A stretch of 10,905 nucleotides of DNA from Pseudomonadota bacterium. GTDB lineage: Bacteria; Pseudomonadota; Gammaproteobacteria; Burkholderiales; Burkholderiaceae_C. Position numbers and translations under genes: made by a program. Below are positions 1 to 6,575 of this stretch, piece by piece. The stretch lies in NCBI GenBank assembly GCA_023394015.1, contig JAEXBL010000375.1:1-10905 (forward strand). The letters are read 5' to 3'. The notes beneath the pieces were generated by a model, which had not been told where the DNA came from, made no database searches, and saw nothing but the letters and a program-made list of their open reading frames with translations. Within the stretch, counting starts at the first letter, position 1, and every line of letters starts with the position of its first letter.

Positions 1-665
1 ACCTACGTACCCCGCTGGCGCGGCTGCGGCTGGAAACCGAAATGAGCGTGCCCGATGCCGAGGCACGCGACCACATGGTGGCCGACATCGAGCAGGTCGA
101 CACCATCATCGACAAGTTCCTCGACTACGCCCGGCCCGACCACGTGACGCTGCAGCCGGTGCCGCTGGCCGAGTTGGCCGACGCCTGCGCCGCGCCCTTC
201 ATCCCGCGCGAGGACATGCAGGTGCAGATCGACATCCCGCCCGAGCTGCGCGTGATGGCCGACGAGGTGGAGCTGTCGCGCGTGCTCGGCAACCTGCTGG
301 AGAACGCGCGCCGCTACGGCCAGACGCCGGGCACCGGCGTCACCCGCGTGCGCATCGCCGCCACCGCGCGCGAGCAGTGGGTGACGCTGCGCGTGCGCGA
401 CCACGGCCCCGGCGTGGCGTCCGAGGTGCTGCCCAGCCTGACGCGGCCGTTCTTTCGCGGCGACAGCGCGCGCACCGCCGCCACCGGCGCCGGCCTGGGC
501 CTGGCCATCGTCGCCAAGATGGTGGAGAACATGGGCGGCGCGCTGAGCATGAGCAACAGCCCCAGCGGCGGCCTGATGGCCGTCATCCGCCTGCAGCAGG
601 CGCCCGAGCAGCGCCCCGGCCACCCGCTGCTGAAGAAGCGCCGCACGCGCTCCGGGCCTGAATGA
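1..665 (+). CDS. Sensor histidine kinase, C-terminal part (5' end outside window)
   Basis: This is the membrane-bound sensor half of a two-component system: it autophosphorylates on a histidine and passes the phosphate to a response regulator. The reading frame is open from the left edge, and its first complete codons (from base 3) read LRTPLARLRLETEMS. That is the segment directly after the phospho-accepting His of a HisKA H-box, so the His lies just off the window and the sensor/HAMP half is missing. KFLDYARP (near 114-137) ends the dimerisation helices. The HATPase domain follows: N box VLGNLLENARRYG (282-320), G1 box DHGPG (399-413), F-box region TRPFFRGD, and G2 box GAGLGLAIV (about 487-513). 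The protein ends in a basic tail, KKRRTRSGPE. The style is that of EnvZ/RisS-like OmpR-family kinases; the cognate regulator would be expected upstream. It converges on ispF with a 16-base gap. The family is sure; the exact orthologue is not. Confidence 0.93.
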   Translation, partial: LRTPLARLRLETEMSVPDAEARDHMVADIEQVDTIIDKFLDYARPDHVTLQPVPLAELADACAAPFIPREDMQVQIDIPPELRVMADEVELSRVLGNLLENARRYGQTPGTGVTRVRIAATAREQWVTLRVRDHGPGVASEVLPSLTRPFFRGDSARTAATGAGLGLAIVAKMVENMGGALSMSNSPSGGLMAVIRLQQAPEQRPGHPLLKKRRTRSGPE

Positions 666-681
666 AGGGCGGCGCCGGCGG

Positions 682-1158
682 CTACTGAAGCAGCAGCACC
701 GCGGCGCGCGCCTCGATGGCCGCGCCCTGCCCCACCGGGCCCAGCCGCTCGGCCGTCTTGGCCTTCACGTTGACCTGCGCCGCGGCCACCTCCAGCACGT
801 CGGCAATGCGCGCCACCATGGCCGGAATGTGCGCCGCCAGCCGCGGCGCCTGGGCGATCACCGTGCTGTCGACGTTGCCGATACGCCAGCCGGCAGCACG
901 CACGCGACGCGCCGCCTCGGCCAGCAGCACGGCCGAATCGGCGCCGCGAAAGCGCGCGTCGGTGTCGGGAAAGTGCCGGCCGATGTCGCCCAGCCCGGCC
1001 GCGCCCAGCAGCGCGTCGGTGATGGCGTGCAGCAGCACGTCGGCGTCGGAATGGCCCAGCAGGCCGTGCGTGTGCGCGATCGGCACGCCGCCGATCACCA
1101 GCGGCCGGCCCGGCACCAGGGCGTGCACGTCCCAGCCTTCGCCGATGCGGATGCTCAT
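682..1158 (-). CDS. ispF: 2-C-methyl-D-erythritol 2,4-cyclodiphosphate synthase
   Basis: IspF is the fifth enzyme of the MEP (non-mevalonate) isoprenoid pathway. It cyclises CDP-ME-2-phosphate to ME-2,4-cyclodiphosphate with loss of CMP, as a cytosolic homotrimer with active sites at subunit interfaces. The 158 residues match the family length. The zinc ligands are visible: D10 and H12 in GEGWDVH, and H44 in [18 protein letters not shown]. The signature [11 protein letters not shown] follows at 58-67, and [14 protein letters not shown] near the C-terminus corresponds to the family's substrate loop. The ATG at 1158 is supported by GAGG eight to nine bases upstream. It is the last gene of the run that begins with the antitoxin. 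It does not abut ispD directly: 118 bases separate them, filled exactly by a short ORF whose TGA overlaps this ATG (ATGA). Convergent with the histidine kinase. Confidence 0.97.
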   Translation of the reverse strand: MSIRIGEGWDVHALVPGRPLVIGGVPIAHTHGLLGHSDADVLLHAITDALLGAAGLGDIGRHFPDTDARFRGADSAVLLAEAARRVRAAGWRIGNVDSTVIAQAPRLAAHIPAMVARIADVLEVAAAQVNVKAKTAERLGPVGQGAAIEARAAVLLLQ

Positions 1159-1277
1159 GACGAATGACCTCGCTGCGCGTCGATGACGGCGGCTGCGCCG
1201 ACATGACCCAACCGCGCGCCCTGGCCAACGCCATCACTCCCCAACTCGGCCGCACCGGCGGCCCGATCCATCGTCAT
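1155..1277 (-). CDS. Possible 40-residue bridging ORF between ispD and ispF
   Basis: This short frame exactly fills the gap between ispD and ispF. Its ATG at 1277 overlaps the ispD stop (TGATG, 1279-1275), and its TGA at 1155-1157 overlaps the ispF ATG (ATGA, 1158-1155). The product would start [16 protein letters not shown] and end IDAQRGHSS. It has no recognisable domain, no membrane segment and no signal peptide. The double overlap is the arrangement expected for translational coupling, in which ribosomes ending ispD restart and are delivered to the ispF start. Against it, the frame is a chance-open frame of GC-rich DNA (the same frame is open well into ispD), the sequence is Ala/Gly-rich, and ispF has its own GAGG. 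It may be only the remains of a spacer. I treat it as a hypothesis. Confidence 0.25.
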   Translation of the reverse strand: MTMDRAAGAAELGSDGVGQGARLGHVGAAAVIDAQRGHSS

Positions 1278-1972
1278 CACATGCGGCTCCTCAGCACGGC
1301 CTCGGCCAGCGCAAAGTCTTCGGGATAGGTCAGCTTGAAATTCTGCGCGCTGCCCGGCACCAGCAGCGGTGCGTGGCCGGCCGCCTCGATGGCGCTGGCC
1401 TCGTCGGTGATGCCGGCAAAGCCGCCGGACACATGCTGCGCCAGCGCATCGCGCAGCAGGCCGATGCGGAACATCTGCGGCGTCTGCGCCAGCCACTTGC
1501 CCGCGCGGTCGATGGTGGCCGCCACGCGGCCGTCGGCTCCAGCGGCCTTCAGCGTGTCGGGCAGCGGCAGCGCCAGCAGGCCGCCCACGGCATCGGGCAG
1601 GCAGGCGTCGATCAGCGCGTCGATCTGCGCCGGCGTGACCAGGCAGCGTGCGGCATCGTGCACCAGCACCCAGTCGGCGGGCCGCGCGCCATCGGCCAGC
1701 AGGCGGTTCAGGCCGTTGAACACGCTCTCGGCGCGCGTGGCGCCACCGCAGCACGCTACCGATACCGAGGCATCCTGCGCCTGCAGCACATCATCGCCCG
1801 GCGCCACCACCATCAGCACGCGGGCGATGCGCGGCACGGCGGCAAACGCCGCCAGCGTGTGCGCCACCACCATCTGCCCGGCCAGCGGCTGGTACTGCTT
1901 GGGGCTGGTGGTCCCGGCGCGCGAGCCGGTGCCGGCACAGGGCAGCAGGGCAAAGCAACGCGCATCGCTCAT
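1277..1972 (-). CDS. ispD: 2-C-methyl-D-erythritol 4-phosphate cytidylyltransferase
   Basis: IspD catalyses the third MEP-pathway step, joining CTP and 2-C-methyl-D-erythritol 4-phosphate to form CDP-ME with release of pyrophosphate. It is a cytosolic homodimer. The 231 residues match the family length. The N-terminal nucleotide-binding loop reads PCAGTGSRAG followed by PKQYQPL, giving R18 and K25 at the positions of the catalytic Arg and Lys of the E. coli enzyme. Also visible are ATRAESVFNGL (78-88), VHDAARCLVT with D106, R156, TPQMFR with T164, TDEASAIE (189-196) and NFKLTYPEDFALAE with K213. The ATG at 1972 has GAGG eight bases upstream. It starts only 10 bases after the PIN toxin stop, so it very probably shares the toxin-antitoxin transcript. 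No obvious separate promoter fits in that gap; one inside the toxin gene cannot be excluded. Confidence 0.97.
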   Translation of the reverse strand: MSDARCFALLPCAGTGSRAGTTSPKQYQPLAGQMVVAHTLAAFAAVPRIARVLMVVAPGDDVLQAQDASVSVACCGGATRAESVFNGLNRLLADGARPADWVLVHDAARCLVTPAQIDALIDACLPDAVGGLLALPLPDTLKAAGADGRVAATIDRAGKWLAQTPQMFRIGLLRDALAQHVSGGFAGITDEASAIEAAGHAPLLVPGSAQNFKLTYPEDFALAEAVLRSRM

Positions 1973-1982
1973 GGGGCGGGCC

Positions 1983-2396
1983 TCAGCTCAGGTGGCGGTC
2001 AACGAAGGTCCGTGCGCTGACGATCTCGGCACCTGCGTGCCGCGCCAGATCCAGCAGGCCACTCTTGTCGCCGGTGACGATGGCCTGGGCGGCGCCGGCC
2101 TGCGCCAGGGCCAGCAGGTAGTCGTCCGCCGGGTCCGGTGAGCGCCGCACGGCGGGCAACGCGTCCACCCAGCGAGACAGCGCGCGCAGGTCGTTCACCA
2201 TGCGCCCGGCCTCGGCAGGCCGGATGCGCAGGCGCACCGCCACGCGCCGCGTCACCTCGCGAACTTCGTGCAACTGGGCCGCGCAGCACAGCAGTTCCAA
2301 GCGGCCCTGGCGCCAGGCTTCGTAGATGCGGTGGGGCGGCGTGCCGGAGGTGATGAGCGCGGACACCAGGATGTTGGTGTCGAGCACCACCCTCAT
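1983..2396 (-). CDS. PIN-domain ribonuclease toxin of a toxin-antitoxin pair
   Basis: This is a 137-residue PIN-fold protein of the 'putative toxin-antitoxin system toxin component, PIN family' type. PIN toxins are Mg-dependent ribonucleases that cut RNA when not held by their antitoxin. The start is MRVVLDTNILVSAL, with D6 and N8 of the family DTN motif. E44 (in QLHEVREV), D92 (in DPADDYLLALA) and D110 (in VTGDKSGLLDL) complete the usual acidic metal-binding set, so the active site looks intact. The ATG at 2396 overlaps the antitoxin stop as ATGA (2396-2393), the standard translationally coupled antitoxin-first order. A longer frame runs upstream of this ATG, but it lies within the antitoxin gene in another frame and is Arg/Gly-rich shadow sequence, so the start at 2396 is preferred. 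ispD follows 10 bases downstream. The RNA target cannot be read from sequence. Confidence 0.9.
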   Translation of the reverse strand: MRVVLDTNILVSALITSGTPPHRIYEAWRQGRLELLCCAAQLHEVREVTRRVAVRLRIRPAEAGRMVNDLRALSRWVDALPAVRRSPDPADDYLLALAQAGAAQAIVTGDKSGLLDLARHAGAEIVSARTFVDRHLS

Positions 2397-2659
2397 GCTT
2401 GGCGCACGGCGTCCAGCGCCTCGTCGATCAGGGCCTGCAGGGCGTCCGGATCGGCATCGGCGTGGCGCGCCTTCACCGACTGGACGGCCTGGTCGAAGAG
2501 GCGCCAGCGCACCGCCTCTTCGACGAAGCGCGACAAGTCGCCCTTCTTCATGCCTTGCGCGCCCAGGTACTCGCGCAGGCTGGCATCCACCTCGGGGCTG
2601 ACGGTGAGGCTCCAGCGCGCAGGTGCGCTGGCGGCAGATGTGACAACAGACGTGGACAT
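2393..2659 (-). CDS. Ribbon-helix-helix antitoxin partner of the PIN toxin
   Basis: This 88-residue protein lies directly before the PIN toxin with an ATGA overlap. After a flexible Ser/Ala-rich start, ARWSLTVSPEVDASLREYLGA (about 14-34) has the pattern of a DNA-binding beta strand and first helix, and KKGDLSRFVEEAVRWRLF (38-55) that of the second helix of a ribbon-helix-helix (CopG-like) domain. The charged C-terminus, rich in Ala and Asp, probably wraps the toxin. In such pairs the antitoxin neutralises the toxin and, alone or in complex, represses its own promoter. I chose the ATG at 2659; another in-frame ATG lies six codons upstream at 2677. Neither has a Shine-Dalgarno match, and a leaderless message is possible. 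The frame stays open far upstream, antisense to mfd, but that part is not a plausible protein. The family call rests on pattern and context, not on a search. Confidence 0.8.
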   Translation of the reverse strand: MSTSVVTSAASAPARWSLTVSPEVDASLREYLGAQGMKKGDLSRFVEEAVRWRLFDQAVQSVKARHADADPDALQALIDEALDAVRQA

Positions 2660-2665
2660 GGCGGA

Positions 2666-2694
2666 AGTTGAGCACATAAACACACTGACGTCAA
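2666..2694 (-). promoter_or_regulatory. Candidate promoter and operator of the toxin-antitoxin/ispDF operon
   Basis: A TTGACG -35-like hexamer (2694-2689) lies 17 bases from TCAACT (2671-2666), a weak -10. The predicted transcript start would fall at or within a base or two of the antitoxin ATG at 2659, which would explain the missing Shine-Dalgarno sequence (leaderless message). The -35 overlaps the 8-base palindrome TGACGTCA (2686-2693), a plausible half of an operator for the ribbon-helix-helix antitoxin. The -10 match is only 3 of 6, so this is tentative. Confidence 0.3.
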
Positions 2695-2728
2695 TTTTCG
2701 CGCCTGTCGAACACGACGACTGAACCCT

Positions 2729-2753
2729 GACTGCTCCTGAATCAGGAGCAGTC
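2729..2753. repeat. Perfect 12+12 base inverted repeat with one-base centre
   Basis: The arm GACTGCTCCTGA (2729-2740) and its exact reverse complement TCAGGAGCAGTC (2742-2753) flank a single A at 2741. It sits in the divergent region, 70 bases before the antitoxin start and about 64 bases before the mfd -10 box. No T-run follows on either strand, so it is not a typical intrinsic terminator. It could be a protein-binding dyad for the divergent promoters, or a member or remnant of a dispersed repeat. As RNA it would fold into an 11-pair stem with a three-base loop. Confidence 0.75.
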
Positions 2754-2816
2754 TGCACCCTGCCCGCCAAGCGGCCCACAGAAAGTCCCATTGAAACAGG
2801 GGCAACCAGCGCCACG

Positions 2817-2822
2817 TACAAT
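2817..2822 (+). promoter_or_regulatory. mfd: Candidate -10 box for mfd
   Basis: TACAAT matches the sigma-70 -10 consensus at five of six positions. It lies 68 bases before the mfd ATG and just before the leader hairpin at 2834. The nearest good -35 (TTGAAA, 2791-2796) is 20 bases away, which is too far for a standard promoter. At normal spacing only GAAACA (2793-2798, 18-base spacer, 3 of 6) is available. Transcription would start near 2829. Confidence 0.45.
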
Positions 2823-2833
2823 GCGCCCCTTGC

Positions 2834-2863
2834 ACCCCCGCCCAAGCCCGGCCGGGGGTTTTT
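2834..2863 (+). terminator. Terminator-like hairpin in the mfd leader
   Basis: ACCCCCG (2834-2840) pairs with CGGGGGT (2853-2859) around a 12-base loop, and T-rich sequence (TTTTT at 2859-2863) follows at once. This is the form of an intrinsic terminator. It lies between the mfd -10 box and the mfd start codon, so it could act as an early attenuator of mfd, releasing a transcript of roughly 35 bases. The stem is short, and its inner bases can pair in other ways (CCCGG/CCGGG at 2846-2856), so strength is uncertain. Confidence 0.45.
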
Positions 2864-2890
2864 GTCGTTTCTGCTGCCGACCCCCACCCC

Positions 2891-5800
2891 ATGGACCTGC
2901 CCAAGCTCACCCCCGGCAAACGCCACGCCCTGCCCCGCCCGCCGGGGTCCAGCGATGCCCTGCTGCTGGCGCAGCTGGCGCGGCGCGAGGCCGGCGCGAA
3001 GCGCCTCACGGCCGTGGTCACCGCCGACGCCAGCGCCGCGCTGCGGCTGCGGAACGAGCAGGCCTTTTTCGCGCCCGACCTGCGCAGCGTGCTGTTCCCC
3101 GACTGGGAAACCCTGCCCTACGACAGCTTCAGCCCGCACCAGGATCTGATCAGCGAACGGCTGGCCACGCTGTGGGCAATCCGCCAGCAACAGGCCGATC
3201 TGGTGCTGCTGCCGGCCACCACGGCGCTGTATCGGCTGGCGCCGCCCTCGTTTCTGGCCGGCACCACCTTCCATTTCAAGCAGGGGCAAAAGCTCGACGA
3301 GGCGGCGCTGAAAAGCCAGCTCACCCTGGCCGGCTACACCCACGTGACGCAGGTGGTCAGCCCCGGCGAGTACGCGGTGCGCGGCGGGCTGATCGACCTG
3401 TTCCCCATGGGCAGCCCCATGCCCTACCGCGTCGACCTGTTCGACGACGAGATCGACTCGATCCGCGGCTTCGACCCAGACACCCAGCGCAGCCTGTACC
3501 CAGTGCCCGAGGTGCGCCTGCTGCCGGGCCGCGAGTTCCCCACCCATGAGGCGGCGCGCACCAAGTTCCGCCAGCGCTGGCGCGAGCTGCTGGAGGGCGA
3601 CCCCACGCGCAGCCGCATCTACAAGGACATGGGCAACGGCGTGGCCACGGCGGGCATCGAGTACTACCTGCCGCTGTTCTTCGACGACACGGCGACGGTG
3701 TTCGATTACCTGGGCAGCGAAGCCACCCTGGTGCTGCACGGCGACCTGGAAGCCGCCTTCCAGCAGTTCGCGCAGGACACGCGCGAGCGCTACCGCCTGG
3801 CGCAGGGCGACCCCGAGCGGCCGGTGCTGCCGCCCGAGGCGCTGTTCCTGAACGCGGAAGACTTCTACCTGCAGGCCAAGCCGCACGCGCAACTGGCGCT
3901 GCGCCCCGGCGTGGAGGACGTGGCCGATGCCGCCTTCGCCCAGAAGCTGCCCGAGCTCACGGTGGTGCGCGGCGCCGACGACCCGCTGGCGCGCCTGTCG
4001 TCGCACATCGCCGCCAGCGGCCGGCGCACCCTGGTGCTGGCCGAAAGCGATGGCCGGCGCGAGAGCCTGCTGGACTTTCTGCGCGCCTCGGGCCTGAACC
4101 CGCCGGCCTTCGACTCGCTGGCCGAGTTCGAGGCCAGTGACGAGCCGGCCGGCATCGCCAGCGCGCTGGTGGCGCGCGGCTTTGCCTGGATCGAGGGCGG
4201 CATCGACTTCGTCACCGAGACCGAGCTGTTCGCCGCCGGCACCAGCGCCCGCCGCCGCCGCAAGCAGGAGCAGGTGAGCGATGTCGAGGCGCTGATCAAG
4301 GACCTGAGCGAGCTGAAGGTGGGCGACCCGGTGGTGCATGCGCAGCACGGCATCGGCCGCTATCGTGGCTTGATCCACATGGACATGGGCGCGAAAAACC
4401 CCGATGGCTCGCCCGCCCTGCAGGAGTTTCTGCACCTCGAATACGCGGCCGAGGCCACGCTGTACGTGCCGGTGTCGCAGCTGCACCTCATCGGCCGCTA
4501 CACCGGCGTCAGCGCCGACGAGGCGCCGCTGCACCGGCTGGGCAGCGGCCAGTGGGAAAAGGCCAAGCGCAAGGCGGCCGAGCAGGTCCGCGACGCCGCC
4601 GCCGAGCTGCTGAACATCTACGCCCGCCGCGCCGCGCGCGAAGGCCACGCCTTCCGCTACTCGCCGCACGACTACGAGGCGTTCGCGGCCGACTTCGGCT
4701 TCGAGGAAACCGCCGACCAGAAGGCCGCCATCCACGCCGTGGTGCAGGACATGGTCAGCCCGCAGCCGATGGACCGCCTGGTGTGCGGCGACGTCGGCTT
4801 CGGCAAGACCGAGGTCGCGCTGCGCGCCGCCTTCGTGGCGGTCACGGGCGGCAAGCAGGTGGCCTTTCTGGCGCCCACCACGCTGCTGGCCGAGCAGCAT
4901 TACCAGACGCTGGCCGACCGCTTTGCCAAGTGGCCGGTCAGGGTGGCGGGCATGAGCCGCTTCAACTCCACCAAGGAGGTCAACGCCACGCTCAAGGGCC
5001 TGGCCGACGGCAGCGTGGACATCGTGGTCGGCACGCACAAGCTGCTGTCCGACAAGACGCAGTTCAAGAACCTGGGCCTGCTCATCATCGACGAGGAGCA
5101 CCGCTTCGGCGTGCGCCACAAGGAGCAGATGAAGCAGTTCCGTGCCGAGGTCGACGTGCTCACGCTCACCGCCACGCCGATCCCGCGCACCATGGGCATG
5201 GCGCTGGAGGGCCTGCGCGACTTGAGCGTGATCGCCACCGCGCCGCAGCGGCGCCTGGCCATCAAGACCTTCGTGCGCAGCGAAAGCCAGGGCGTGATCC
5301 GCGAGGCCGTGCTGCGCGAGTTGAAGCGCGGCGGGCAGGTCTACTTCCTGCACAACGAGGTCGAGACCATCGAGAACCGGCGCCAGGTGCTGGAACAGAT
5401 CCTGCCCGAGGCGCGCATCGCCATCGCCCACGGCCAGATGCCCGAGCGCGAGCTGGAGCGGGTGATGCGCGACTTCGTCGCCCAGCGCCACAACCTGCTG
5501 CTGTGCTCGACCATCATCGAGACCGGCATCGACGTGCCCAGCGCCAACACCATCGTCATCGCCCGTGCCGACAAGTTCGGCCTGGCGCAGCTGCACCAGC
5601 TGCGCGGCCGGGTGGGCCGCAGCCACCACCAAGCCTACGCCTACCTGATGGTGCCCGACGTGCAAAGCCTGACCAAGCAGGCCGCGCAGCGGCTCGACGC
5701 CATCCAGCAGATGGAGGAACTCGGCTCCGGCTTTTACCTGGCCATGCACGACCTGGAAATCCGCGGCGCCGGCGAGGTGCTGGGCGAGAACCAGAGCGGC

Positions 5801-6352
5801 AACATGATGGAGATCGGCTTTCAGCTCTACAACGAGATGCTGGCCGAGGCGGTGAAGGCGCTCAAGGCCGGCAAGGAGCCCGACCTGCTCAGCCCCATGC
5901 AGGCCACCACCGAGATCAACCTGCACGCGCCTGCCCTGCTGCCCAGCGACTACTGCGGCGACGTGCACCTGCGCCTGTCGTTCTACAAGAAGCTGGCCAC
6001 CGCCAGGACCAACGAGCAGATCGACGCGCTGCTGGAAGAGATCGTCGACCGCTTCGGCAAGCTGCCGCCTCAGGCGCAGACGCTGATCGACGTGCACCGC
6101 CTGCGGTGCTTGAGCCAGCCCTATGGCGTGCAGAAGGTCGACGCGGCGCCGGGCGTCATCAACATCGGCTTCAAGCCCAACCCGCCGATCGACCCCCTGT
6201 CCATCATCCAGATGATCCAGAAGAACAAGCACATCAAGCTGGCCGGCAACGACAAGCTGCGCATCGAGAAAGCCTTGCCCGAGCCGGCGGCCCGGGCGCA
6301 GATGGTGCGCGACGTGCTGCGCCACCTGCAGCCGGCCGCCGCCGCTGCCTGA
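2891..6352 (+). CDS. mfd: Transcription-repair coupling factor Mfd
   Basis: Mfd recognises RNA polymerase stalled at DNA damage, pushes it off by ATP-driven translocation and recruits UvrA/UvrB for nucleotide excision repair. The 1153 residues agree with the usual length of about 1150. The N-terminal UvrB-like region carries DWETLPYDSFSPHQD near residue 71 and SPGEYAVRGGLIDLFPMG near 157-174. The RNA polymerase-interaction domain starts at KVGDPVVHAQHGIGRYRGL (476 on). The RecG-like translocase has Walker A GDVGFGKTE (K639), DEEHRFG (734-740), ATPIPRTM (761-768) and QLHQLRGRVGRS (900-911, arginine finger region). The C-terminal TRCF domain runs from roughly 1000 to the end. All motifs are intact. 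The ATG at 2891 has no Shine-Dalgarno match, but no better in-frame start lies upstream and the N-terminus fits the family. Transcribed away from the toxin-antitoxin/ispDF operon. Confidence 0.98.
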   Translation: MDLPKLTPGKRHALPRPPGSSDALLLAQLARREAGAKRLTAVVTADASAALRLRNEQAFFAPDLRSVLFPDWETLPYDSFSPHQDLISERLATLWAIRQQQADLVLLPATTALYRLAPPSFLAGTTFHFKQGQKLDEAALKSQLTLAGYTHVTQVVSPGEYAVRGGLIDLFPMGSPMPYRVDLFDDEIDSIRGFDPDTQRSLYPVPEVRLLPGREFPTHEAARTKFRQRWRELLEGDPTRSRIYKDMGNGVATAGIEYYLPLFFDDTATVFDYLGSEATLVLHGDLEAAFQQFAQDTRERYRLAQGDPERPVLPPEALFLNAEDFYLQAKPHAQLALRPGVEDVADAAFAQKLPELTVVRGADDPLARLSSHIAASGRRTLVLAESDGRRESLLDFLRASGLNPPAFDSLAEFEASDEPAGIASALVARGFAWIEGGIDFVTETELFAAGTSARRRRKQEQVSDVEALIKDLSELKVGDPVVHAQHGIGRYRGLIHMDMGAKNPDGSPALQEFLHLEYAAEATLYVPVSQLHLIGRYTGVSADEAPLHRLGSGQWEKAKRKAAEQVRDAAAELLNIYARRAAREGHAFRYSPHDYEAFAADFGFEETADQKAAIHAVVQDMVSPQPMDRLVCGDVGFGKTEVALRAAFVAVTGGKQVAFLAPTTLLAEQHYQTLADRFAKWPVRVAGMSRFNSTKEVNATLKGLADGSVDIVVGTHKLLSDKTQFKNLGLLIIDEEHRFGVRHKEQMKQFRAEVDVLTLTATPIPRTMGMALEGLRDLSVIATAPQRRLAIKTFVRSESQGVIREAVLRELKRGGQVYFLHNEVETIENRRQVLEQILPEARIAIAHGQMPERELERVMRDFVAQRHNLLLCSTIIETGIDVPSANTIVIARADKFGLAQLHQLRGRVGRSHHQAYAYLMVPDVQSLTKQAAQRLDAIQQMEELGSGFYLAMHDLEIRGAGEVLGENQSGNMMEIGFQLYNEMLAEAVKALKAGKEPDLLSPMQATTEINLHAPALLPSDYCGDVHLRLSFYKKLATARTNEQIDALLEEIVDRFGKLPPQAQTLIDVHRLRCLSQPYGVQKVDAAPGVINIGFKPNPPIDPLSIIQMIQKNKHIKLAGNDKLRIEKALPEPAARAQMVRDVLRHLQPAAAAA

Positions 6353-6386
6353 GCCGGCGCCCGGGCGGCGGTCCTACAGCCCAAGC

Positions 6387-6417
6387 CGGCGCCGGTGCAC
6401 ACGGCAGGCCGGCGCCG
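6387..6417 (+). terminator. GC-rich hairpin after mfd, possible transcript end
   Basis: CGGCGCCGG (6387-6395) and its reverse complement CCGGCGCCG (6409-6417) form a nine-pair stem with a 13-base loop, 34 bases after the mfd stop. There is no T-run, so it is at best a weak or Rho-assisted end, or a 3' stabiliser. The 9-mer GCCGGCGCC occurs three times here (6353, 6385, 6408), plus once with one change (6474). Confidence 0.3.
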
Positions 6418-6493
6418 CGGCATAGAGTGAACCCCAGGCTTTGCGTGTTCGGTCACGTTCCGATGGCCCCAAGGCCGGCACCGGGCGCGATTC

Positions 6494-6513
6494 AGCCGTA
6501 TAAAGCCGTATAA
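6494..6513 (+). promoter_or_regulatory. Tandem 10-base repeat with two -10-like boxes
   Basis: AGCCGTATAA is repeated exactly head to tail (6494-6503 and 6504-6513). This places TATAAA at 6499-6504 and TATAAG at 6509-6514, 60-80 bases before the L,D-transpeptidase start. It is an AT-rich island in GC-rich sequence and the best promoter candidate for that gene. No matching -35 hexamer is found at 16-18 bases upstream of either box. Confidence 0.4.
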
Positions 6514-6575
6514 GACAGCCGCGGCCCAAGCCCTCGCTTCAACCCGCGCCGCCGCTTGCGTTCTTGTTGTCACCC

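Noticed and set aside
1983..2675. A 230-codon version of the PIN toxin starting at 2675
   Set aside because: The added N-terminus is the out-of-frame translation of the antitoxin gene; the PIN domain begins at the ATGA overlap.
2791..2822. TTGAAA plus TACAAT as a full sigma-70 promoter for mfd
   Set aside because: The spacer is 20 bases, outside the usual 16-18, so only the -10 is kept as a candidate.
2660..6325. A stop-free minus-strand frame running nearly 3.7 kb antisense to mfd and continuing into the antitoxin
   Set aside because: mfd on the plus strand has every family motif in order. The antisense product is His/Gln/Ala/Val-rich low-complexity sequence typical of reverse-strand shadows of GC-rich genes. 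Only its last 88 codons, the antitoxin, are real.
4552..6513. A 653-codon plus-strand frame inside mfd
   Set aside because: Arg/Ala/Gly-rich shadow in another frame of mfd, with no domain.
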